This document shows, one piece after another, positions 25,475 through 39,300 of a stretch of DNA of 64,000 nucleotides. The stretch is from Tetrahymena thermophila SB210 (Eukaryota; Ciliophora; Oligohymenophorea; Hymenostomatida; Tetrahymenidae): positions 868,001 to 932,000 of the forward strand of contig NW_002476434.1 in the NCBI RefSeq assembly GCF_000189635.1, given 5' to 3'. Both the position numbers and the translations under genes were made by a program. The notes under the pieces were generated by a model. The model was not told the origin of the DNA. It worked only from the letters and a program-made list of their open reading frames with translations, and ran no database searches. The first letter of the stretch is position 1. Every line of letters begins with the position of its first letter.

Positions 25475-26032
25475 ATGTTGTTTAAAAGTAAGCTTACAAA
25501 GAGGGAAGCCATGATGGCTAAAGACTATGAGTAGCAGTAAAAATTAATGACAAAAAGATTAGAGAGTGAAACAGTACATTACATAAAAGAGTTCTACAAA
25601 TTGCTGAATACATCCTATGAAAGGATTTAAGAGTGGCAATAAATTTAATTGCAAGAATCTAATTGCTTAGAAATGAGCGAGTAAATTAATGAGATGAAAA
25701 AGAATATTAAGCAATTTAACAAACAGAGAAAAAACAATAGAGATATAAATTATCACTTATCAAATAAAATAATAAATGCCGAAATACACTTTGAATTAAC
25801 TCATACGCTGAACCTCTTAACCTCAATAGTAGAACTTTATTAATTTAAATAATTAATTCTAACACTTTTTTTACTTGAACAATTAAACAAAAATCTTATA
25901 TTATTTTATTTAAAAATATTTTTAAAAATCAATTTAAAATAATAATAAATAATTTTAAATTAAAAAATGAATATTTAATTTGAGTTTAATATTTTAAATT
26001 AATGTTAACATGAACAATTAAAATTTAATTGA
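25475..26032 (+). CDS. possible small coiled-coil protein
   Basis: This is a TGA-free frame from ATG 25475 to TGA 26030-26032, encoding 185 residues. The first 125 codons have clearly coding-like composition (GAG, CTG, TGC, GCC). They encode a Lys/Glu/Gln-rich helical segment (KREAMMAKDYE, then ETVHYIKEFYKLLN, SEQINEMKKNI) that looks like a coiled coil. After about 25850 composition falls back to background, so the true 3' end may be an unrecognised splice or an earlier boundary. An upstream exon is also possible. I do not recognise the family, and this may be the 3' part of a gene starting near 24782. Confidence 0.45.
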
Positions 26033-26173
26033 TTGCTCGTCTTCAATTGTTTGATATAGATTGAATTAATTTATTATTATTAATTCATATTATTTAAGAC
26101 ATGAATAAAATCTATTTAATAACTTTTTTAAAAAAAATAGACATACAAATGCAAAACATTGACTTAAGTTTTA

Positions 26174-29100
26174 ATGGAAAAAATACAAAATAATAATAAA
26201 GAACAAAATTATTTGGATGTTTCTACTAATTAAAATTAATAACAATCTTTGGAAGAGAAATCTATACAATCTTAATTTTTCTAACCCTTATGTGCCACAG
26301 GATTACTTACTTATCAAGTTTTAAAGGCTATAAAAATAATAATCAAAAATAATTAAATTATTTCTCTAAGCATGAACTAACAAGAAGAATTCATAGATAA
26401 TCTGCTTCTAATTATGCTAGTAAATTAATTTATAATATTTTATAAAACAATTTCATTCATTTTAAGCAAGAAAAATTAATTTTAAATTAAAACTTTTTCA
26501 TTAGTTCAAAATAATTTATCAAACTTTATTTAAGTATTTGAGGAAATAATTAATTCAAGAAAGACCTTTTAAAAACAATTTCAACCACATTTTTATTTAA
26601 TCGGTTTTGATAAGAAAATTAATACATTTGGTAAATATTTTTAGAATTTATCATGTACCACAAATCAGCTTTAATTTTACTATTTATTGATAAAAAAATT
26701 TTAGATATTTTTTTAATATAAATCCACAATTAATTTGATTAACACAAGAAGAGAAAGCTATTTATAGATTTTAATTACTTTTCACAATTACTTTCCCTTC
26801 AAACAAGAATATTGATTGACTCATTCAAATTACAAATTTATTACAAAAATGTTATTAAATGTAATAAAAAATATTAACAAATGATAAAATAAAAAAAAGC
26901 AAATTAAAATATGTTTTAAATGATATTTTATCATCAAGTTAATTTCAATATTTTGATTTTAAAGTTGAAAGCTTTCCAGAAAAGAAATTGATATAATCCA
27001 ATTAAATCAATTGTAACAATTTATTAGATATTTATTTATTGAAATATTACATCATTAATTATATCCTTAAAATCAATAATGACACAATAAATAGTAAATA
27101 ATTGAACTAATATTGATTGATAAAAAAATTTTCAAACATAAGTCTTATTTTTTTATTTAAAATTAAAATTTTTAAGTTGATGAACTTAATAAAATTGAGA
27201 CTAAAAATTATATAAAATTTTAATTATTTTAAAGATTGAATTTAAAGAAGGATTCATTTTAATTTTTAAATAGCTTTTTTTTATGTTTTACTTTTAAGAT
27301 TTTGAGAGATTAAATAATTTATTTTAATAAAATTATTTAGTTATGGAATGGATGGAAAGGCAAAATAGAAAAAAAGATATTTAAAAACAGTGTGATTGTT
27401 ATCGAGTCATGTCTTGTTTCTAAAAGATTTGCATTCAATGCCAGTATTTTGAAGAACATTAACTTATTTATTGAGAAGATTTAACTAAAAGAAATGAGCT
27501 TGTTTTTAAGAGTTTTGGCTCTACTTGTTCTTGAAGTTAATGATAAACAAAGTTATAAAAATATTAGTAAAGGTGGTGGTATGAATTACACTAATAACTA
27601 CCTTCTGATGAATCATTCTTTACTTGTAAAATAACCTATATTTTTAAGTAAAGTATTTGAGATAGCTGAGAGTATGATTAAAGTACTTTAGTGTCTCATG
27701 TAATGTGAATCAGAAATTTAGTTGCATAGAACAGTTTAGATGCTCAATAAATCTAAATATCTGGAATAAAGTGGGATATGTATTAGCAAATTAGTAGAAA
27801 AACTAAATAGAAAGTGTTAATAACAATCAAACGTGTTATTGAATAAGAAATCAATCATACAATATTGTTTACAGAATTCTTCTTTGATGGAGTTGCTTTT
27901 TATTTTATAAAATCTGCTTTCTGGCAGTAAAAAAATTATAGTTTAATAATAGCTTAACGAGTTGGATTTTATTGAAAAAATACTAACTCCGTTTTATGAC
28001 ATTTTTTTCCATCAAGAGTTCAACTTGGATCAGATCGTATGTGAAGACGATGAGGATACAGAAGATGTATGTTTCACTGCTCGTATTTAGCTATTAAGGA
28101 TAATTATTCAATTTATTTAAAGAGATGAAGATAACACAAACATAATTAGTAAATTTATTTCTACAACAGAGCACTTTTATTTGTAAAATGTAGAGATTCC
28201 TCTATTACTTCACCTTCATCATAATTCTCAATCAGCTATCAATGGTCAGGAAAATAAAAATAAAAGCTAAGAGGTAGATGGTATCCTGAAGTATCGCAAT
28301 CTTTTCTTGGAAACAAATGGTAAAGATATCTTAGAAAATGAAGACTACCTTCAACAAATAAAATCTGAAGAAATGAAAAAGAAAATTTAGGATCTTTAAT
28401 ACCCTAGCTAGATTTCAGAGAAGACAATTGTCTAATGCAGAAAAGATAGGCTTTCTTACATTGAAGACAAAGGGTTGATGCATAAAATTATCGAGTCTTT
28501 CAAATCTGTAAATTAAAATTGTTAGTTGAGATTCTGGTTAGGAAGCTGCCTTGAAATTTTCCTAAAAGGATCAAATTGGTATCATTAAGTCTTTGTATTT
28601 GAGACAAGTCTTTTGTATACTTTGATCAGGTAGTATATTTTAAACTAACTATCGACAACAAATAATATTCAAATAACTTTGGATGTTCTTGGAGAATTAG
28701 TGAAATTCAATCACTTAAATGTGATTTATTTAAATCTTATCTTGAATCAGGAAGGCTGGATAACTAAAATAGAATAAAAAATGTTCTCAAATATTGTAGA
28801 CACAAATGTTTTTTTGAGAAATCTTTACCTAACGTATGAATATGCAGAATTCTAGAAGATAAGCATTTTCAAAAAAGGGATCATTCAAATGAATAAAAAT
28901 GAAAACCTATTTAGGATTTTATGCGAAAGCAACAACTTCCGTACTTTAGTAGAATTGATAAAGAGCGTAAATGAAGACAATCTAAATTAAGAAAATCTTT
29001 GTTGCATTAATTCGGCTCTTGTGATTTTAATATTTTCATATTAAAAAGGTCATTTCAAATAAATCTTAGAACAAATTTTCAAATATTTTAAAGGACAATA

Positions 29101-29266
29101 GACTTTATCTCTCTTTTTCTAAGTTATAAATGTATGGCAAAATTATCACTAAGTAAAAACTAAGGAGCTATACAACTTAGAACACTCAACAAACATCCCA
29201 ATTCATTATTTCAAAATAATTATTCAATAATTTAATAATTTTTATTAACAAAATTTAATAAATTGA
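26174..29266 (+). CDS. TRPC4AP/TRUSS-like protein (DUF3689 family)
   Basis: The main exon runs in one frame from at least 27200 to TGA 29264-29266. The stretch LRFWLGSCLEIFLKGSNWY, followed about 30 residues later by LDVLGELVKFN, matches the hallmark of the TRPC4-associated protein family. Matching segments are also the KGLMHKIIESF helix and NCCI-type text NLCCINSALVILIFS. In animals TRPC4AP is an Armadillo-like adaptor of the CUL4-DDB1 ubiquitin ligase. It was first found bound to a TRP channel and to TNF receptor 1. No in-frame ATG opens the main exon, so a 5' exon is needed. The best candidate begins at ATG 26174. Its frame encodes LLTYQVLKAIKIII and later FQPHFYLIGFDKKINTF, which resembles the family N-terminus; the joining intron (roughly 26630 to 27100) is not resolved. 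Family call strong, 5' structure tentative. Confidence 0.72.
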
Positions 29267-29773
29267 AAATTTTATGTAAAAAATTAATGTCTTATTCTTT
29301 TTAATTATCTAATCCAATATTTAGAAAATAAATAAGCAATTATTAATTTTTAATTAGTTCTATAATCCATCTATTATTGGACAATTAATTCAAATACAAA
29401 ATATTAAGTTATCATTATTGTTTAAAATTTTGTTTAACTTGATTTTTAAATATTATTAAAAAAAAAATTTAAATAATTGAAATTATTTTAAAATTTTGTA
29501 ATTTTATAGGTTAAAATATCATTTATTGTTTTAAATTAATAAGAAAATAATTCTAATTACTATGAAAATTAAGTAGAAGTAATGTGAATTATAACTTTTA
29601 ATTTATTGAATTTAAATAAGTATATTTATTTATATTAATATTATTTACCTTCTACAATTTAATAATTATCATTGCAATATTAAGAAGAAGTATTATTTAT
29701 TTAAACGTGAAAGACTTTATATTATCAAAAAATTAAATTTTAGAAGCCATAAATTGATAAAGCTAATAAATTA
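29267..29773. other. AT-rich spacer
   Basis: Non-coding sequence between two genes in the same orientation. No motif or repeat recognised. Confidence 0.6.
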
Positions 29774-32086
29774 ATGGCTGACCAATCAAATAAAAAATTA
29801 CCACAAAGAGAAAATTCTTTAAAATTTACATATACACCTAAGGCGCATAATGAGAATTATTGTATCCAAGGAAACAGCGAATGCAGTGATTTTTAAAATA
29901 TTATTTAATGCATAAAAGATTAAAATATTCTAAAAGATAAAAAAATAAATGAAAGGGAACAAAATCAAGCTGGAAAATGCAACATATTAACTAATATTAG
30001 ATATAGTTAAGGAAAATAAATTCAAGATTTGAATTAAGATTCTTAATAAAATGATGGAGAATCAGCTGAATGTGTTGATTGTTTTGAAAGCTAAGAAAAT
30101 TAAAAATAGAATACCACTTAAGAGATTCAGTAAGAAAATAAATGTATATATAACCATTTGTAATTTGATTTAGGCAAAAATCCATAAAGAACAGAAGAAT
30201 AAATAATAAACACTAAGGGATTTAAAGCCAAAAAGCAACCCGCTCTCATAAAAAATATGAAGAAGTGGCGTATTAAGTAGAATTTAAAAAATAAATCTAT
30301 TAATTAAGAAGAATAACAATAAAACTAATAAAGTTTCAAATAATTATGTGATACTACAAAGCAAATAGTCAATATTTAAGATAATAAATCAAATAGCTAA
30401 AAGTATTAAGCAGTGACTGTTGATAACAGCCTCTCAAAATTTATAAATAAAATAGAGAAGTACTAAAAAAATAATACTAATAATCATATCAACTAAGTAT
30501 TTAAATAGCAGTATGCTGAGAAGAGTATATCTCCAATTGACTCATCAAAAGAAGACTCTATCCAAAACGATAAAAATAATATACTAAGCGAAATAGAAAA
30601 TGAGTTATAAAAACCTGAAATTATTAATTTAGCACTTAAATGTACTGAGCAGTAAAAACATTCAACTTAAAACCAGAATGTAAAGATCTTACAAAGTTAA
30701 CAAATAAATGGAACTCCATTCTAATTGATTAAACAAAAATTCTTGTAAGAGAAAAGTTTAGTCAGAAATCCATCGTTATAAAAAAACTAATTTAATTAAA
30801 TTTCTTCTAACTCTACTCTAAGAAATGTTGAACAAATTTTACTTTCCTCTTCTTAATCTAATGCTGATACATAAGCCAAAAATAATAGATCTCAAAACCT
30901 GAACAATAATAAATTTAGTAAAAAGAGAAACATTAGTGTTTAAATGGTTAACAGTAGCAATAATGCCTTGAAAGCAAATTAAAGTCAAAATTAGGCTTAA
31001 GAATATCTATAAAATTATATCAATACAGCAGAAACTAACCATTTATTATTAAGTAACTTAAATAAAGGAATAATCTAACCACCACCATAGGCTCAATAAC
31101 AGGAAACTCTGTTTATACCAAAAGTTATGACAAGAAATGCCTCTTTTTTAAAAAAAGGAAATAATCTTATATAAAATATAACAAATTTTCAGAATTCCTC
31201 TCATCAATTTATTAAGCAAATTGATAATAAATATAATTAAAATAAAGTTAATTGTAAGGAAAATACTTCAGTACCTTTATCACCCAGCTTAAATAAATAA
31301 AATCATGAAGTATTCTAATTTAATCCATTCAATATTTCTAATTCTTAAAGGAGCTTGTAAACCTCATAAAATTTCAATTTTTAAAAGAGTTTAAAATCAT
31401 ATTTATTTTATTAAAATAAATTTATGGGTTAAAAATAGCATGAGTTCTTAATGAATAACTTCAAATGTTTACCGAAACTAAACTCATTATTAAACTAACC
31501 ACAACCTAATATTAATAATGAAGCTAATAATTAAATATTTAATAATTTTAGTAAAGGACTTATTTCAAAATTAAATTAATCCTAATCTGAAAAATTTATA
31601 TCTAATAAATAAAACGAGTAATTTTAGCATTAATTATAATAGGATGTGTCACCTAAGAGAGTTTTAGTATGTAGTTTTACTAACCAATATTCCTGCCAAT
31701 AGCTTCAAAAGCAAAAATTAAACGAAATAAAATAGAAAGAGGTAATTAAAGAAGATGATAACATTAACTAGGAGGAAGCAGGCATAAAGTAAATAACTTA
31801 AGAAAGCTAGCAAGCTAACTTTAATGAACTTTCAAATTACTACAAATAAAAGTATGAGTAAGATTTAAATAATAAGAATTCAATACCTGTCTAATTCAAC
31901 AATTAGAAAGGTTAAAAACTAGATAATATCCCCTAAAATAGGATACTAAGAAAAAAGAATTAGTCATAAGATTTAAGATATTAATATAATGAAAATGAAG
32001 ATGCCAAATTTAGTGAGTTATTTAAATAGTCAAAATAACTTAATGAAGAAGAAATCGATTTACTAAAACCATGGAATATTAATTGA
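29774..32086 (+). CDS. unknown Gln/Asn/Lys-rich protein, 770 aa
   Basis: This is a single open frame of 771 codons from ATG 29774 (MADQSNKK) to TGA 32084-32086, with no intron. The product is strongly biased to Gln, Asn, Lys and Ser along its whole length. It has Cys pairs near the N-terminus (SAECVDCFESQE) and a basic patch (LIKNMKKWRIKQN). No transmembrane segment, signal peptide or named domain is visible. A short, less biased block near 31650-31700 (DVSPKRVLVCSF) and an acidic C-terminus (NEEEIDLLKPWNIN) stand out. Such proteins are common and poorly conserved in ciliates. The coding status rests on open-frame length and on base composition richer than the spacers. Confidence 0.75.
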
Positions 32087-33314
32087 AAATTAATATAAAA
32101 GAATATAATTATTAAATGTAAAACTACTTTTTGTAAATATATTTTTCATAAAAATAAACATTAAATTTGCTCAAACTTTATTATCAATTTTTAAAATATC
32201 AAAAATGTTTGGCCACTTTAAACCCTTTTTATTAAATCCAGCTCAAAAAATATTTTTCTTATGAATTTATTTTGGTGTTATTTTTTTAGCTATTTTTACT
32301 TTCGAAAAACTCAATTAAAGCAAGATAAATAAATTAATTAATATATAATATTTTCTCTCAATACTTGTGTTAATTTTTTTTTTTATTTTGGATTTTTTGA
32401 AATCATACAAATTAAATAACAAAAGCATTTGGATTTATTTTCAATAAAATATGTTAAGTATAAATTTTGTATTTTAGCTTGATATTTTATTTCTAAATTA
32501 GTAGAAATAATTATTACAAAACTTTTAAAGAATTGGATTAGGATTTATTTATTTATTTATTTTAAGCTTAATATTTTAAGTAAGATTAGCTTAATCTAAA
32601 ATTTATTTGCAAATGAGAGGAAAAGCATTTTTAATAAATTAGGAAATAGTTGAGAAAAATAAAATTGATTTTTGATAAATTAGAAAATAATAATTCTTTT
32701 ATTTTTCTAGTTTTCTGAGAAGTTTATTTTGTTTCTCATAAAATTTATTTTCATAAATACAAATTTAAAAATAAAGCACTAAGATTTTTAAAATTAATTT
32801 TGTATCTTTTAAAATGTAAAATAATTTATTAAGGTAAACAAACAAATATACTTTTATTTTGGTTTTAACTCAAATTTAACTGAAAGATAATTAATTATAT
32901 TAAATCTTAAAATACCCACTTTTTGGTTTATTTCAGGTTAAAAATGCTAATTGTAAAAATTATATTTGAGATATGATTTTTACTCTTGAATATATTTTTA
33001 TTTTCAAAAAATTCAAGATAAGCTAGATTAAATATTTTAATCCTTAAATTTATCTTTGTTGAAAAGAGATAATTTATGATTTTGAATACTATCTTTAATC
33101 AAACATTTGCTCAGCTTTTATAGTGTTTAAAATCAGCAATATTAATTAACCCGATGTACAATTTTTATATGTTTTTGATGATTTGTTTATTAAGCTGATC
33201 TTATATATTAAAAAGTAAAGAAAAAAATATCAATATATCTTTAAAAATTATCATTAAATCAATTACTAATATAGACTTAAGTAAAGATAGGCAAGCTAAA
33301 ATTTAACAAATAAA
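32087..33314. other. AT-rich spacer upstream of Piezo
   Basis: No coding frame or recognisable motif. It should contain the Piezo promoter; no specific element can be assigned. Confidence 0.6.
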
Positions 33315-36300
33315 ATGATAATTCCCGATTATTCTAACAATAATCGAAACAATCAGTAACAGAGAGAAGATGATCAAGGAAATTTGAATTAGGAAAATAT
33401 TATTAGGTAGAGTCGCAGGATAGGTACTTATGCTAGATAGTAGAGTAATAGGAATCAGATAATTGATGGTGAAAACCAATAAAATTAAAGCTTCCTTACT
33501 GAAGAGCAATTATAAAAAAGAAAGGAGCTAAAGTAGTCTATTTTACGTGGAATTATTTGCTTCTTAATTCCGCTTTGCATGTTTGGATTGTATGCCATTT
33601 TCTTAAAGTCATATTTCACAGCTTTTTACATTCTTTTCGCTGGACTATTGATTATTTTTACTCTTGAAAGTTTTTATGTTAGTCCACAAATGCCATAAAC
33701 TGATAATAAAAATGATAACGAAATATCCTTATTGAATGAAGAAAAAGTGTAGCTATTGGATTTTAGAATCTATCTTTGGATAATTGGAACATTCGCTACA
33801 GCTTCTGTTTTAATTTTCAAGTTATTTATGATAACATATTACAATGTGCATAATGAAATGCCTTTTAAAGCTTCTTATAATATAATGTATGATTTAGAAA
33901 TTTATATAGTAGATAAAGGAGGCTAAAACTGGAGTAACATTCTCAAAATGTTTTTACCTACTTCGTTAGTCTTAATTAATTGCATAATTGTTTTTATTTT
34001 TCGTGTTCCTAGAAAATCTTTAAAATTCTAAGATATTAAACTTCACAAAAAGAGAAACAATTTAATTAACTTCTGTAAGACTCTTGTATGGACTTGCTTA
34101 GTAGCTGTGCAATCTTTTAATGTCACTTTACAAGCATATATCTTCTATTTCATATTTTTCTTGAGCTTATCTTCACTCTTTTTCTCATCGAAAATTAAGA
34201 ATTTTTTAGATGAGTATATAAAGCACTTAATAAAGTTAATATGCTTAGGCGTATTAATGTTATAGTTTCTTTGCAGCACTAAATCCTTTAGAGATAGCAT
34301 CTAAGGTCAAGAATGGTCATTTGAACTCTTTGGTTTAAATTACATTTCCGATTTTAAGGATGAGCTTACAGTAAATTGGTTTATATTTATTTGCTGATTT
34401 ACATTTGAAATCAATTTTATAAATTAATATTCTTTTATTAGAGCTTACTCCTAATTCTAAAAAAAAGTGAAATAGCAAACTAAAATTAATTATAATTTTA
34501 TAAAATAGTATACACCTCTCTACTTTATTTCCATGTGGTGTCTTTTGATTATTACTGTGCTTTGTGCCAACTTGATTAAATTTGAAAGGCTAGTATTAAA
34601 AGTTAGGGAAATTAGTGAAGAATACTAGAAAAAGTATGGTGGTAATCTCCCTGAGTTATCATATGAGCATTCTTCAAGCAATGAAATCGTTATACTCTCA
34701 TCAGACAACGAAGTCAATAGCAACTAGCTAAAATCAAATGATGTAGATCCTGCTCAATCAAGTAGTAGTGATAGCGATAGCAGCAGTGATGAAGAAGATG
34801 ATACAGCATAACAACTGTAATAATAATAAGATATTAGGAATTAAAGCAAAAGAGTTGAATCTATCTAAATTAGATAAGAGAGAGGAATCAGCTTATAACC
34901 GTAAAATAAGTTTTTTTTTTTTTAAATCATATATATAACTAAATAAATAAATAAAATAAATTAAATTTTAGGATTAAAAATTTCTCTAATAGTCAATAAT
35001 AATAGGTTGCTTTTGATGGATAGGAAATTCAAGTATAACCAGAAAATTAACTTGAATAATAACTGTTGCAGCAAGAATAAAATATTCAATAAGAGCCTAC
35101 AATTGAACAGCATCAAAAAGATTCTTAGTTAAAAGAGGTAAAATAAAAAATAAAATATAAATATTAAAATTAATTTTTTTTAAAGGAGAATTCTTCAAAA
35201 ACCGAAAAAGCAGTTAAGAAAATGAAAACTTTAGGAAATAAAATCATGCTAAAACTATTGAAATTCAAACGTAATTTTAAAAGTGATACATTTATGTTGA
35301 GAATACTTTAAATTGTTTGTATATTTTTGGTTTAAAGATATTTCACTTATTACTCTCTCGGGCTGATGACTTGGGTCCTCCTTACTGGCTTTACCATAAA
35401 TCATAGATTTACTATAGTTACTAGCTTTGTTTTTGCTATTCCATCATTAGTTCTTATCTATGTCTTCACAGTTTTCTCTAATATATCTAACAATCCATTT
35501 ATTCCATCTTGGGCTAATTCATAATTAGGATTTTAAACTTGTTACACTCCATGGCTTGAAGTTATTATATTGAATTCAGGTTTGTTCTTATACTTCTTCT
35601 ATTGCTAATAGGCTTTGTAGTCTTTCAAGCAAAAAAAGAAAGAAAAAGAAAAGAAAAAAACAGGAGTTAAATTTGGCACTAAATACATAAAACGTACTAA
35701 GTCTTAAATTAAAAAGAAAAAGCAAAAAAATAAAGAAATAAGCTATTTTGTTATATTATAAGCATTTATTTTGAAGTATTCTTATTTACTTGCCTTATTT
35801 ATGATATACTGGATTAGCTTTTAGGCTATTAATTTAGCTCATGTGATTTTGGTTGGATTATTTTTAATATTCTTTTCAAATATGAATACTACCATTCAAA
35901 TCCCTAGATAAAAGAAGAGCGATTCTAAAAAAGGTACTTCCGATAGAAGGTCTCAAAGTGGTGAATAAGTAATGCCAACTCCCAGAGGAATAAGAACTTT
36001 TGATGTAACTCCTCAAAATGTCAATTAAGCTGAAACCTTATAAAATCCTTTCAACATACTAGATTCAGATAGAACAAATAAACTTAAATCAGATAATGTT
36101 GATGCTTCTGATTTTAATTTAACAAAAGCTGGTCGAGGAAGTTAAACTGTTATTCCAAGATCCAAAAAATTTAAATAAGTTACTTTTGGAAGACGCTACT
36201 GGATTCTAATGGTAATATATGTAGAAATATATTTGATAGCGAGATATATCTATTTCTTGATATTCTAGGATTAATTTGCTGAAGACAGTTTTTGCTATAG

Positions 36301-39300
36301 TCTCTTCAATTTCATCGGAATAAGCCAGCCATATAATTTCCCCATTCATCTTGGTTTATCACACTAAGACCCTGCAGATGAATCTATAGTTTGGATTTTA
36401 TTCTATTTCATTATCTTATAGTATGACTCTTACAAATCAAAGATTTATATGAAATACTCACATAAAATTACAGAAATTTTTGCTAAAAAGGCCTTAATTA
36501 AAAAGGTTTTCCCTAATTTCATCTCATACGTTTCATCGTAAATTTATTTTCTTTATTTAAAAACAAAAATTTTTAAGCGGTTTTGACAATATTTTTAAAA
36601 TAAAAATATATAGATTTTATATAGTTTTTTACTCTATTTTAATCTGGGTGTCTTTCATCGTAATATCTGGAGTTTTAATTCTTGTTGATTTTTCTTTTAT
36701 AAACACTTATCTACTTGTTTACATTTTATTGCTAGTCATCTATTTTGTTAAGAAAAATGCTAACAAAAAGCTAAACTATGTTGTTTTCTAAAGAACATGG
36801 TATTTCTTCACTTTGGTAAGATTTTATTTATATAAAAATAATTCACTTAATATTTGATAATATAATTATTTAAAGAATCTCATCATTGTCTCATTTACCA
36901 GATATTTCCTCTAATTAACTTCTGTCTAGTTTGTCAGTGATGAAATAATTAATGAAAACAATAGCTGGTTTAAAACATTTTAACGTAATAGAAGTGTTTA
37001 TGGTTTTTACTCAGACAATCCTGATGATAACCTTAGAATGAAATTTTTACCTGGAATAATTAATATATTTTTTGCAGTACTTTGTCTTGATTATTTTAGG
37101 TAATTATTTAATTTAAATTGGAAAGTACATAATCACTCAACATAATACATTATAGGTTAATTTCAGAAGGATACAAATTTAGTAGAGAATTAGAACGAAA
37201 AAGAATAGCAAATTAAGGTGCCTAAGATAGAATCAGAGAAAATAGCGTTTCATCATATGGAGGAGCTGCCAGCAGTAGAAAAAACAGTGATATTTCAATT
37301 GCAAGTTCAATGTTTGATGATGGAGAAATAATCGAGAGTAGAATAGAAAAGCAAAAAGCTCTTGAAACACTTAAAATGTACTAAGACTATGTTCAAGTTG
37401 ATATTCTTTTAAAATAGTAAAATTTTAACATTGACACAAATTAAAAAATTTACAATTAATGGTTGTTTTATTAAATTTAATGAATAAAATTAATTTATTT
37501 TTTGTTTTATAAATTTTTAAAATAATTTATTTAAAAATGAATTAAAATAAAAAATAGTAAGTGGATGACAATACCAGCTAAATGGATTTCATTGCTATTT
37601 ACAGATGTTTTGTGCTTTTTGGTTATCATCTTTTGCATATACTTCAAGATTTCTCTTAGCATGCTCTACTTTTTAGCAATATATTTATTCTTTTACTTTA
37701 AAACTCATTCTCACATTTTGAATTACATTGAAGCCAATAGATTTTTTGAGATAATATCTGAAAAGATGCTTTTGTTTTAAGAAAAATACTTGAGGATTAA
37801 CAAAGCTCCAGATAACATTTTAAATGACAAATAATAAGCAGAAGGAACACCAATTCAGTAATAAAAAGAAGATTTGAAAGAAAGCAATGAATATATTTAA
37901 AAATAAAATAGAAGTTTTACCTAAAAATAAAGCGAAGAAGACCAGCTTGATGAAGAATTTGTCAAAAAGATAAATCGTATCAGTTTAATTAGCTTAGAAA
38001 TAAAAATTAGAGAGAAAGAAAAAGTTTGGAATTATTCATTTTATGGAAGCATGATATTTTTAATGATAACCTATTTCTCTTAATTCCTTCTAACTTCCTT
38101 TGCTTTAACAAACGTTGGTACATAAATATGCTATTGGATCCAATGGGGTATGTTTATTTTTGGAACTTAAATTACAGTGATTGATGATATAGAAAATACT
38201 TGGAGAAATATTTATTTTTATGTACTTCTTTTCTGGTTAAATGTGCTTGATCTTAAATGTTTACGCTACCTACAGTCCATAATTTTTGAAAAGGAAAATG
38301 AAATTTAAAGAGAAACAAATGACTAAGATAATTAATAAAATGCAGTATAGGTTGAAACTGATAAACTTTTAGAGTAAAATGCAGATAATTAGCAGGAATA
38401 GGAAGAGGTAAAAGATTAGTCAGAATACACTCCTTCAAGTAAAGGTAACTCTTATATTTTTATCTATCATAAGCTAAATATTTAATAAATTTAACTAGAT
38501 GATATCAGTTTGAAGAAAGTTGTTTCATAATATTTGGGTAACAAGAAAGAGCTTGAAGAGATTTCAGAAGAAATCGAAGAAGAATAGGCAAATTTTATAG
38601 ATAAAAAGTTGGTAAGAAGTAATAAAGTTGCTAGAATGTAATTAATTAATTGATTTATATTTATTTAAAATCTAATATTCTTTGAATTGTTTATAGGAGC
38701 TTAGAAATATTTGCATAAGATTTTGAAATTGATTTGAATGAAAGCGAATTTAAAGAAAGAATGGCTGAAATAAATAAAATACACTTTTACACTCAAGGAG
38801 CTGAGTCTGAAAATTTATTTAAATATGCTATCACTTAACAAAATAAAGAATAGAAAGATCCTTTTAAAGAAACTTACAGCATCAACAATAAATCTTTTTC
38901 AGTAAATTGAATTTAAAAATGACTTTTTAATTTTTAATTATAATTCAATAAAGTTTAGTTTTTTATTTAATTTAATTTATGAAAAGAAATTTAATTGCAT
39001 GAATTAGTTAATTTTTTAAAAAATTGAACCTCCATTTTAAATAAAGAAAAAAAATTATTTTTAAAAACTTATTAAATTATAAAAACAGGAAGAAACAATA
39101 ATAGAATATGCAGAATATATCAATATAGCTTATTATTTTAAATCTAAGAAAAACTTCATTGAAATGAGAATATTTTACTCAACTCTTTTTATCATCCAAA
39201 GAATTTATGTTTTAATTCTTTTGTTTGACTCTAACTCGAAGTAAAATGCATTTAGCTGGATTTATCTTATTCTTGCTGCTTACTTTTGGGTCAGAACTCC

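Noticed and set aside
27180-27182. ATG at 27180 as start of the TRPC4AP-like main exon
   Set aside because: It is not in the reading frame of the conserved segments. The correct frame has no ATG upstream until inside the conserved region.
27343-27470. Alternative start MEWMERQNRKK at 27343
   Set aside because: It is in another frame, reaches a TGA after about 45 codons and does not show the family motifs.
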